Shown: positions 34,726 through 41,926 of the stretch, piece after piece
Numbering within the stretch: the stretch's first letter is position 1
How the letters are laid out: the number at the start of each line of letters is the position of its first letter
Assembly: GCA_910579505.1 (NCBI GenBank)
Contig: CAJTTZ010000003.1
Location: 124,001-188,000, forward strand
Direction of reading: 5' to 3'
Source of the DNA: an uncultured Lachnospiraceae bacterium
GTDB taxonomy: Bacteria > Bacillota > Clostridia > Lachnospirales > Lachnospiraceae
Length of the DNA: 64,000 nt
The notes under the pieces: model-generated
The model's database searches: none
Told to the model about the DNA's origin: nothing
What the model saw: only the letters and a program-made list of their open reading frames with translations
Program-made: the position numbers and the translations under genes

Positions 34726-35781
34726 ATGCCGACGATACAGGAGATTATGCAGACGGCCAACGCCGCCGGCGCATCGGATGTACATATCACGGTGGGGATA
34801 CCACCCAAAATGCGGGTTAATGGAAACCTGATAGCTATGGAATATCCAAGGATGCTGCCGCAGGACACGCTGACTGTCGCCTATTCTATTATGAACGATG
34901 TACAGAGGGAGCGTTTTGAGGAGCGGGGCGAGTACGATATGTCCTTCTCGATCCCGGAGCTGGGCAGATACCGCGTTAACGTTTATAAGCAGAGAGGTTC
35001 TGCGGCCCTTGCGCTGCGTCTGGTGGGTACGCAGGTTCCGGCGCCGGAGAAACTGGGCGTGCCGGAATCTGTTATTAATCTTTATGAGCGCAAGCGCGGG
35101 CTGATTCTGGTGACAGGCCCTACGGGAAGCGGTAAGTCCACCACACTGGCGGCCATTATTGATAAGATCAACAATAACAGGGATGCCCACGTGATTACGC
35201 TGGAGGACCCCATCGAGTATCTGCATCAGCACAAAATGGCTATGGTTAACCAGAGGGAGATCGGTCTGGATTCCCAGAGCTATGCCAATGCGCTGAGGGC
35301 GGCGCTCCGTGAAGACCCGGATGTCATTCTGGTTGGTGAGATGCGTGATTTTGAAACCATAAGCGTTGCGATCACAGCGGCGGAGACCGGGCACCTTGTG
35401 CTTTCCACCCTGCATACCATCGGTGCGGCGAGCACCGTGGACCGTGTGATTGACGTATTCCCACCCCATCAGCAGCAGCAGATCAGAGTACAGCTTGCGA
35501 ACGTTTTGGAGGCTGTTATTTCCCAACAGCTTATTCCCACAATGGACGGACTGGGCAGAGTGGCTGCCTTCGAGGTCATGCATGCGAACCACGCGGTCAG
35601 GAACCTGATCCGCGAAGGAAAATCGCACCAGCTGGCGTCTGTCATGCAGACCAACCGTAAGATGGGTATGATTACCATGGACGACGCAATCATACAGCTG
35701 TTTTACGAGGGAAAGATCGACCGGGAAATGGCGATTCAGTTCGCCCAGGATCCCGACGGGATGCAGAATAAAGTAATGTAA
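34726..35781 (+). CDS. pilT: Type IV pilus retraction ATPase PilT
   Basis: 351 residues. Hexameric AAA-like motor that depolymerises pili and powers twitching. Motifs: N-terminal PAS-like domain ending near residue 120, Walker A GPTGSGKST at about 131-139, Asp box ITLEDPIEYLHQHKMAMVNQREIG, Walker B DPDVILVGEMRDFETI, His box STLHT, and the PilT-specific AIRNLIRE-like HAVRNLIREGK. This last motif separates PilT from PilB. Start 34726 follows an AGGGGG site. It is followed 37 nt later by pilB. Confidence 0.95.
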   Translation: MPTIQEIMQTANAAGASDVHITVGIPPKMRVNGNLIAMEYPRMLPQDTLTVAYSIMNDVQRERFEERGEYDMSFSIPELGRYRVNVYKQRGSAALALRLVGTQVPAPEKLGVPESVINLYERKRGLILVTGPTGSGKSTTLAAIIDKINNNRDAHVITLEDPIEYLHQHKMAMVNQREIGLDSQSYANALRAALREDPDVILVGEMRDFETISVAITAAETGHLVLSTLHTIGAASTVDRVIDVFPPHQQQQIRVQLANVLEAVISQQLIPTMDGLGRVAAFEVMHANHAVRNLIREGKSHQLASVMQTNRKMGMITMDDAIIQLFYEGKIDREMAIQFAQDPDGMQNKVM

Positions 35782-35818
35782 TTTTACTGCGCGAAACGGT
35801 TCTTTCAGGGAGGATGCT

Positions 35819-37513
35819 ATGGATTATAAGAGAAAGAAAATGCGTTTGGGAGACGTGCTCGTACAAAACGGCGTTATTACGGAGGAAGATCTGCAAAGAG
35901 GACTGGAGCGGCAGAAGGGAAGCGGCCGTAAGCTGGGCGAGACACTGGTGGATGAAGGCATCGCCACCGAGGAAAATATCGCAAGGGCGTTGAGTAAACA
36001 GTTCCATTATGACATGGTGGATTTGCAGAACACCGAGATTCCGCAGGAAATTCTGGATCTTGTGCCCGCGAGCGTTTTAAAGAAGCACAGGGCCATTCCC
36101 TTTGAATATTCGCCGGATAACATGAACGTGCTCCGCGTGGCAATGTCCGATCCCATGGATATCGGGGCAATGGACGATATCAACATCATCACGAACCTGC
36201 AGGTGGAACCCGTGGTGGCCACCATGGGCAGCGTCATGCTGGCAATAGACCGATATTACGGGCAGGCCGAAGTTAATTCCGCCCTGGAGGAGTATACCCG
36301 GGAAAAAGAAAGCCAGATGATCGAGCAGGAGGACATGTACAGTGAGGACGTCAACAACTCCCCCATTGTGCAGCTTGTCAAGGGCATGATTGACCAGGCT
36401 GTCAGACAGCGCGCCTCCGACATTCATATAGAGCCGATGGAGAGACAGGTGCGGATCCGTTACCGTATCGACGGCGCCCTCTATGAGAAGGCGGTTTACA
36501 GTATCAGGCTTCTGCCGGCGATTGTGGCCCGTATCAAGATTATCGGCGGTATGGATATTTCTGAGAAGAGAAAGCCGCAGGACGGCCGTATCACCCAGGT
36601 TGTGGACAGAAAGGAGTTCGATATCCGTGTCTCCATTCTGCCGACGGTTTACGGGGAAAAGATCGTTATGCGTCTTACCTCCAAGAACGCCTTGACAAAG
36701 GAGAAGAGCCAGCTTGGCTTAAAACCTGACGAGCTTAAAAAATTTGACCATATACTGAAGAACCCGCACGGAATCCTGCTTGTGACGGGCCCTACGGGAA
36801 GCGGTAAGTCCACCACCCTGTACACGGCACTGAGCGAACTGAATAAAGAGGATGTGAACATCATCACCGTAGAAGATCCGGTGGAGGCAAATATCGACGG
36901 CATCAACCAGGTGCAGGTCAACAACAAGGCAAACCTCACCTTTGCATCCGCCCTGCGCTCAATTCTGCGTCAGGACCCGGACATCATTATGATCGGCGAG
37001 ATCAGGGACCAGGAGACCGCCTCGATTGCCGTACAGGCTTCCATAACGGGGCATCTGGTGGTTTCTACGCTGCATACCAATTCCGCTGCCAGCACCATCA
37101 CCCGTCTGGCGGACATGGGAATTGAACCGTATCTGATCGCGGACTCCACGATAGGCGTTATTGCCCAGAGACTTGTGCGCAGACTCTGCCCAGAGTGTAA
37201 GCGCAGGAAAAAGGCGGACGCGGAGGAACTGGAGCTTCTGCAGATGGAGCCGGACGCGGACGTGACGGTTTATGAGCCCTGCGGCTGCCCGAGATGCGAC
37301 GGCACCGGGTTTAAAGGGCGTATCGGTGTCTATGAGATCATGGAAGTGACCCGGTCCTTAAAGTCGATCATCAGCAAAAACGGTTCCGCGGAGGATATCA
37401 AGAATAAGGCGCTGGAAGAGGGGATGAATACGCTGCGCATGAGCGCTACCAAATACGTACTGGAGGGAATCACCTCTGTCCAGGAAATGATGAGGGTGTC
37501 CTTTGACTTGTAA
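35819..37513 (+). CDS. pilB: Type IV pilus assembly ATPase PilB/GspE
   Basis: 564 residues. Drives pilin polymerisation. Order: an N-terminal MshEN-like domain (RLGDVLVQNGVITEEDLQRGLERQK, about 8-150), a linker, an N2 domain (SDIHIEPMERQVRIRYRIDG), Walker A GPTGSGKSTTLY near 324-335, EDPVEANIDGINQVQVN, Walker B DPDIIMIGEIRDQET, and a C-terminal zinc motif of RLCPECK and CGCPRCDGTGFKGR. The MshEN-like domain can bind c-di-GMP in other bacteria, which fits the HD-GYP-like neighbour. The gene is intact, with a promoter-bearing inserted gene downstream. Confidence 0.95.
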   Translation: MDYKRKKMRLGDVLVQNGVITEEDLQRGLERQKGSGRKLGETLVDEGIATEENIARALSKQFHYDMVDLQNTEIPQEILDLVPASVLKKHRAIPFEYSPDNMNVLRVAMSDPMDIGAMDDINIITNLQVEPVVATMGSVMLAIDRYYGQAEVNSALEEYTREKESQMIEQEDMYSEDVNNSPIVQLVKGMIDQAVRQRASDIHIEPMERQVRIRYRIDGALYEKAVYSIRLLPAIVARIKIIGGMDISEKRKPQDGRITQVVDRKEFDIRVSILPTVYGEKIVMRLTSKNALTKEKSQLGLKPDELKKFDHILKNPHGILLVTGPTGSGKSTTLYTALSELNKEDVNIITVEDPVEANIDGINQVQVNNKANLTFASALRSILRQDPDIIMIGEIRDQETASIAVQASITGHLVVSTLHTNSAASTITRLADMGIEPYLIADSTIGVIAQRLVRRLCPECKRRKKADAEELELLQMEPDADVTVYEPCGCPRCDGTGFKGRIGVYEIMEVTRSLKSIISKNGSAEDIKNKALEEGMNTLRMSATKYVLEGITSVQEMMRVSFDL

Positions 37514-37560
37514 AAAACAAGTGATATACTAAAAAGCGATAATATATTTCATAAAAAAGC

Positions 37561-37589
37561 TTGACAAAGTGTTGGGGAAGAGCTATTCT
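37561..37589 (+). promoter_or_regulatory. Sigma-A promoter of the inserted Rpn gene
   Basis: Consensus TTGACA (37561-37566), 17-bp spacer, TATTCT (37584-37589). A hairpin AGCCGG/CCGGCT (37601-37630) lies in the new transcript's leader. Confidence 0.75.
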
Positions 37590-37763
37590 AATTACAAAGC
37601 AGCCGGTCATCATTGTGTATGAGGCCGGCTGTCTCTATAGGCGGGCGTTGCGTCCCGCATCGGGTATTCTGGCAGATTCTGCCATAATTTCACAGACACA
37701 GGCAGAGTTTGCAGGACGGAAAGCAGGAAAAGTCCTGATGACTCTGCATATAAGGAGAGACAG

Positions 37764-38717
37764 ATGGGACAAAAGGATTTGGCGGCCAAGCGGTTTGAGC
37801 GTAGCCCGGAGGTGTTTGCGGATATTATCAATGCACTTGTCTTTGAGGGAGAAAAGGTGGTCCTTCCGCAGGATTTGCAGCCTGCGCCGACGGAATCCCT
37901 ATATCCGGCGGTGAGTGGAAAGCTGCACGGCCAGTATAATGATGTGAGCAAATATGAAATGCAAAATGGCAGGATTGCGATACAGTATACATTGGAAAAC
38001 CAGTCCAGGCCGGACTATCGGATACTGCTGCGCAAGGCAGGGTATGAAGGGGCGATTTACAGACAGCAGTATGATGGTAAGGACACTTATCCGGCGATTA
38101 CGCTTGTGCTGTACTGGGGGGAACCGGCATGGAACTCCAGTCCTGACCTATATAAGTTCTTTCGCAGGAAAAAGATTCATCGTTTGGCCAGAAAGTACAT
38201 AGATAACGTCTGTCTGCATATGTATTCGATGAGGCGTTTGCCACAGGAAGTAAGACGGCGGTTTAGAAGCGATATGAGGGTGGTAGCTGATTATCTGGCG
38301 GAAGGAAAGGGGTATGAGCCCGCGGATCAGGAAATCGTGGACATAGATGGAACACTGCGCATGCTGTATGCGTTGACGGGGGATGCGGACTTTATAAATA
38401 ATATTGGGATGATGCTGGAACGTCAGAGGAGAGGAGGCAGAGTGACGATGTGTGAAGTGGTCGATAAATTTGTGCAGAGGGGAAGAGAACAGGGAATAAA
38501 AGAAGGGATAAAAGAAGGGTGGGAGAAAGGCACGCAGGAAGAAAAACTCCGCGGGGCAACGGCATTTGTGAAAGAATCCGTGCTGCAGAGGCAGTCGAGA
38601 GAGTATATAAAAGGCATGCTGCAGACCTGTTTCCAACTAAAAGAGGAGGAGGCCGACAACCTGTACCGGGAAGGATATGAGAGGGAATATGGAACAGAAA
38701 TACCCGTTTTTACATAA
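37764..38717 (+). CDS. Rpn-family PD-(D/E)XK nuclease / putative transposase-like protein
   Basis: 317 residues. The N-terminal half resembles Rpn/YhgA (PDDEXK transposase) proteins of Clostridia: MGQKDLAAKRFERSPEVFADIINALVFEG, and the catalytic-like segment around RIAIQYTLENQSRPDYRILLRKAGYEGAIYRQQ, where an ExQ motif sits. The C-terminal half is helical, with a charged segment EQGIKEGIKEGWEKGTQEEK that is characteristic of these proteins. Rpn proteins are DNA nucleases linked to recombination or phage defence. It stands between pilB and pilC with its own promoter and long leader. No inverted repeats or target duplications were recognised. Confidence 0.75.
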   Translation: MGQKDLAAKRFERSPEVFADIINALVFEGEKVVLPQDLQPAPTESLYPAVSGKLHGQYNDVSKYEMQNGRIAIQYTLENQSRPDYRILLRKAGYEGAIYRQQYDGKDTYPAITLVLYWGEPAWNSSPDLYKFFRRKKIHRLARKYIDNVCLHMYSMRRLPQEVRRRFRSDMRVVADYLAEGKGYEPADQEIVDIDGTLRMLYALTGDADFINNIGMMLERQRRGGRVTMCEVVDKFVQRGREQGIKEGIKEGWEKGTQEEKLRGATAFVKESVLQRQSREYIKGMLQTCFQLKEEEADNLYREGYEREYGTEIPVFT

Positions 38718-39039
38718 AACAGGACGATTACTGCTGGGGATGGCGGGCAGGGTAAAATATATTGATTCTATGTTAAAAGGGTAGTGGCGAAAAACTTATA
38801 TATGCAGCACCTCATAGGTGGACTAAAAACAGGAAACTGAGCCGGAAGCTGGCTGAGGATTGGTGTTTTTAACCTTGCTTGCGGCGCTTGCATTATCACG
38901 GCAAAAGTGCTATAGTATTTAGTACATATAGTAAATTAGTACCGAAAGATAGAATCGGCGCTAGTATCTCTGGCATTGGATCAGGGGACGCAGGCAAACT
39001 CTTGCATGACAGTACACAGGGGAAGTACGGGGGATAGCT
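38718..39039 (+). promoter_or_regulatory. Intergenic region before pilC: promoter and long structured leader
   Basis: 322 nt without a gene. A clear sigma-A promoter is TTGCAT (38888-38893), 17 bp, TATAGT (38911-38916). The transcript leader of about 117 nt holds a CCGA/TCGG hairpin near 38962-38978 and the stretch GGGGACGCAGGCAAACTC near 38984-39001. GGACGCA recalls the c-di-GMP-I (GEMM) motif, but the rest does not fit. Upstream of the promoter, an AAAAACA...TGTTTTT stretch at about 38826-38872 could end the Rpn transcript. A G-rich site precedes pilC. Confidence 0.6.
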
Positions 39040-40254
39040 ATGGCAGTCTGGGGATATGTTGCGATCGATAAAGGCGGAAAAGAGATTAAGGGAAGTAAAG
39101 ACGCTGATAACAAGGATCTTGCGCTTAGGGATCTGAAGAATCAGGGTCTTATTGTGCTGGAACTGACAGAGCAGAACGCGCTGACCAGGGACATCAGTTT
39201 TGATTTTGGCGGTAAGCCCACGCCCCGGGATATGGCGGTGTTCTGCAGACAGTTTGCCAGTATTACCAGAGCCGGCGTTACGATTATCGAGACTTTAAAT
39301 ATGCTGGCGGACTCCACGGAAAATAAGAAGATGCAGAAAGCCCTCTATGCCGTGCGCGCGGATGTGGAGAAGGGCGAGAGCTTCGCAGATTCCCTCTCGG
39401 CGCATCCGGGGGTGTTCCCTGAGCTGCTGGTGCAGATGGCGAGGGCGGGCGAGGCATCAGGAAGCCTGGACACGGCAATGGAGCGTATGGCGGTACAGTT
39501 TGAGAAGTCAGCCAAGACGCAGGCGCTTGTCAAGAAGGCGATGATCTATCCGATTGTGGTAGCCCTGATCGCGGTGGTGGTCGTGATTGTCATGCTTGTG
39601 TTCGTCATCCCGCGTTATATGGATATGTTTGAACAGCTTGATACGGAACTTCCGGCTATCACGCTTGCGGTGGTGGGGCTTAGCAATTTTATCAAGAATA
39701 ACTGGTACATAATCATTCCTGTCATCGCAGCTGCCGTATTTGCGATCAAGGCGTATGCAAAGACCAACTCCGGCAAACATCTTTTCGGGAAACTGCAGAT
39801 GAAGATCCCGGCAGTCAAAAATCTGGTGGTGAAATCCGCCAGCGCACAGATGGCAAGAACGCTGAGTACCCTGCTGACGGCGGGCGTGCCGCTGATCGAG
39901 GCGGTAGACATCGTGTCGGACACCATGTCCAATATCTGGTTTAAGGAAGCCTTAAAGGAGGCACTTGAGCAGATTATGATCGGTGTACCCCTGTCCCAGC
40001 CCGTACAGACATGCGGCCTGTTCCCACCCATGGTTTATCACATGATGCGCATCGGTGAGGAGGCCGGTTCCACTGAGGAGATGTTAAATAAGCTGGCGGA
40101 CTACTATGAGGAAGAAGTGGAGATGGCTGTGCAGTCCCTGATGGCAGCTATGGAGCCCATGATCATCATCGTGCTGGCAGCTATCGTCGGCGTCCTGATC
40201 GCGGCGGTTATGGCGCCTATGGTGACGATGTACTCGGCACTGGATAACCTGTAA
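39040..40254 (+). CDS. pilC: Type IV pilus inner-membrane platform protein PilC/GspF
   Basis: 404 residues. Polytopic platform protein that couples PilB/PilT to pilin assembly. Two T2SSF domains are visible: about 65-190 (FCRQFASITRAGVTIIETLNMLADSTENKKMQKAL) and about 265-395 (MARTLSTLLTAGVPLIEAVDIVSDTMSNIWFKEAL), with transmembrane helices near 170-190, 220-240 and 375-395 (IIVLAAIVGVLIAAVMAPMV). The GEASGSLD and GEEAGSTEEML motifs are typical. The start follows GGGGGATAGCT. Confidence 0.95.
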   Translation: MAVWGYVAIDKGGKEIKGSKDADNKDLALRDLKNQGLIVLELTEQNALTRDISFDFGGKPTPRDMAVFCRQFASITRAGVTIIETLNMLADSTENKKMQKALYAVRADVEKGESFADSLSAHPGVFPELLVQMARAGEASGSLDTAMERMAVQFEKSAKTQALVKKAMIYPIVVALIAVVVVIVMLVFVIPRYMDMFEQLDTELPAITLAVVGLSNFIKNNWYIIIPVIAAAVFAIKAYAKTNSGKHLFGKLQMKIPAVKNLVVKSASAQMARTLSTLLTAGVPLIEAVDIVSDTMSNIWFKEALKEALEQIMIGVPLSQPVQTCGLFPPMVYHMMRIGEEAGSTEEMLNKLADYYEEEVEMAVQSLMAAMEPMIIIVLAAIVGVLIAAVMAPMVTMYSALDNL

Positions 40255-40378
40255 AACGGTTTGCATATATTATATAGTATGAATTTGGATATTTGGAATT
40301 AGACGCGCGCTGAGTAGGGAACAGCCGCGTTTAAGATAGAGCAACACAACAAATCAATTAAGAAAAGGAGAAGGAAAC

Positions 40379-40864
40379 ATGAAGAAAGAGAACATGAACA
40401 ACAAAGGTTTCTCCCTCGTCGAGCTGATCATCGTTATTGCGATCATGGCTATCCTGATCGTGGTACTGGCTCCTCAGTATCTGAAATATGTGGAGAAATC
40501 CCGCAACTCAACCGATCTGCAGTCCGCTACAGAGTTCAAGAATGCTATGGAGATTTATGCTGCCGACCCTGAGTCTACTGAGGCATTTGCAGATGTCGAT
40601 ATTAAATTTACTACAACCGGAGTTACGTATACAAGCACGGCGGTTGATGCAGCTTTGAAGAATGCAGCATTGAGTAAAGATAAGTTGAAATGTGTGAGCA
40701 AAAACAATTGGGATGCATTTACATTGAAATTGAAAGCTAATGCGGATGGCTCAATTGACTGGGATTATGAGAGTTCCAAGGGCGGCTCTGCCAATACTAA
40801 CTTCAAAGATATGATGAACAATAAGAGTAAGACACCCGCAGGTGGCGGAGATGAGACCGAATAA
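40379..40864 (+). CDS. pilA: Major type IV pilin PilA
   Basis: 161 residues. Prepilin with a short leader and cleavage motif NNKG|FSLVELIIVIAIMAIL, Glu5 after cleavage and a hydrophobic helix to about residue 32. The globular domain contains SRNSTDLQSATEFKNAMEIYAADPESTEAF and ends with a Gly-rich tail, TPAGGGDETE. No Cys pair is obvious apart from a single Cys (KCVSKNNWDAF). Start 40379 follows AAAAGGAGAAGG. The 3' half is more AT-rich than its neighbours. It is in the classic position after pilC, so it is called the major pilin; the prediction of major rather than minor is inference. Confidence 0.9.
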   Translation: MKKENMNNKGFSLVELIIVIAIMAILIVVLAPQYLKYVEKSRNSTDLQSATEFKNAMEIYAADPESTEAFADVDIKFTTTGVTYTSTAVDAALKNAALSKDKLKCVSKNNWDAFTLKLKANADGSIDWDYESSKGGSANTNFKDMMNNKSKTPAGGGDETE

Positions 40865-40924
40865 AATCTCCCAAACGCAAAACATAACTCTCAGTCATAA
40901 GTAACAAAAGATAACCCCTCGCCC

Positions 40925-40975
40925 CTCGTGCAGAAAAGCGAACCTAAGAAAACGCTTTTTTGCACGGGGGGGGGG
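40925..40975 (+). terminator. Hairpin between pilA and pilD, ending in a 10-G tract
   Basis: CTCGTGCAGAAAAGCG (about 40925-40940) pairs with CGCTTTTTTGCACGGG (about 40953-40968); the 3' arm is continued by a run of ten G at 40966-40975. Inner stem plus T6 looks like a terminator for pilA. The G-tract could vary in length. Confidence 0.55.
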
Positions 40976-41014
40976 TAATACGTTACAGACAAATACTCCA
41001 CAGAAGGAAACGAT

Positions 41015-41770
41015 ATGACACCGGATATCATACTATACAGCTGCATATTTCTCTTCGGCATCGTGATCGGCAGCTTCTTGAACGTCTGCATCTTCCGCAT
41101 TCCGAAGAAGGAGGATATCGTAAAGACTTCCTCCCACTGTATGAGCTGTGGTTACCACCTGAAATGGTACGACATGATCCCGGTATTCAGTTTCCTTGCC
41201 CTGCGGGGGAAGTGCCGCAAGTGCGGCGCGAAACTTTCTGTCCAGTATCCTCTGATTGAGGCGGCGAACGGAATCTTATACGTTTGTATCGTATGGACAG
41301 GCGGCCTTGGCATAGAATCCCTACTCTACTGCCTGATGGCTTCCGCGCTCGTTGTTTTGAGCGTGATCGACTTTAGGACATATGAGATTCCCTTTGGAAT
41401 CAATCTGTTTATACTGGCACTGGGGCTGGTCCGGGCGGCAACGGACACATCCCATATCCTTACCTACTTGATCGGCCTCTTTTCTGTCAGTATTGTATTA
41501 GCTGTTTTGTATTATGCCACCGGCGGCAGGGCCATCGGCGGCGGCGATGTGAAGCTGATGGCGGCGTGCGGGCTGCTGCTTGGCTGGAAATTGATTATTC
41601 TCGCTTTTTTGCTTGGCTGTGTCATCGGCGCGGTCATCCATGTGATCCGTATGAAAGTAAGCGGCGAAGGCCGCGTGCTGGCTATGGGTCCGTATTTGTC
41701 TCTGGGCGTCCTGATCGCGGCGCTCTGGGGAGAGCAAATGCTAAACTGGTATTTTTCGCGATTGCTATGA
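41015..41770 (+). CDS. pilD: Prepilin peptidase / N-methyltransferase
   Basis: 251 residues. Membrane aspartic protease that cleaves prepilin leaders. The N-terminal domain has HCMSCGYHLKWYDMIPVFSFLALRGKCRKCG, two zinc-binding CxxC pairs near 45-75 typical of the methyltransferase half. The peptidase half has catalytic Asp motifs VIDFRTYEIP and GGGDVKLMAA (GxGD). About seven membrane helices follow the family. It lies after the G-tract. The start follows AAGGAAACG. Confidence 0.93.
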   Translation: MTPDIILYSCIFLFGIVIGSFLNVCIFRIPKKEDIVKTSSHCMSCGYHLKWYDMIPVFSFLALRGKCRKCGAKLSVQYPLIEAANGILYVCIVWTGGLGIESLLYCLMASALVVLSVIDFRTYEIPFGINLFILALGLVRAATDTSHILTYLIGLFSVSIVLAVLYYATGGRAIGGGDVKLMAACGLLLGWKLIILAFLLGCVIGAVIHVIRMKVSGEGRVLAMGPYLSLGVLIAALWGEQMLNWYFSRLL

Positions 41771-41828
41771 GCGCTGCGCAGACAGGCGGACAGACGACGC
41801 GCAGACAGGCAATTTAACATGGAAAATT

Positions 41829-41860
41829 CACCTGCACGGCGTTACCGGCAGGTTTATTGT
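41829..41860 (+). terminator. Probable intrinsic terminator after pilD
   Basis: ACCTGC (41830-41835) pairs with GCAGGT (41848-41853), with an inner CGG/CCG, followed by TTATTGT. Confidence 0.6.
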
Positions 41861-41926
41861 CTCTTTATAGATATGTTTCAGAATTGAAATACGACAGAGT
41901 AAAATGTGTGAGGGAGGAAATGATAC

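Noticed and set aside
37764..38717. Complete transposon around the Rpn gene
   Set aside because: The PDDEXK protein is present, but no inverted repeats or target duplications were seen at the borders.
38923..39039. c-di-GMP-I (GEMM) riboswitch before pilC
   Set aside because: Only GGACGCA and GCAAAC fragments match; the paired core and the GCAAAGC segment are missing.
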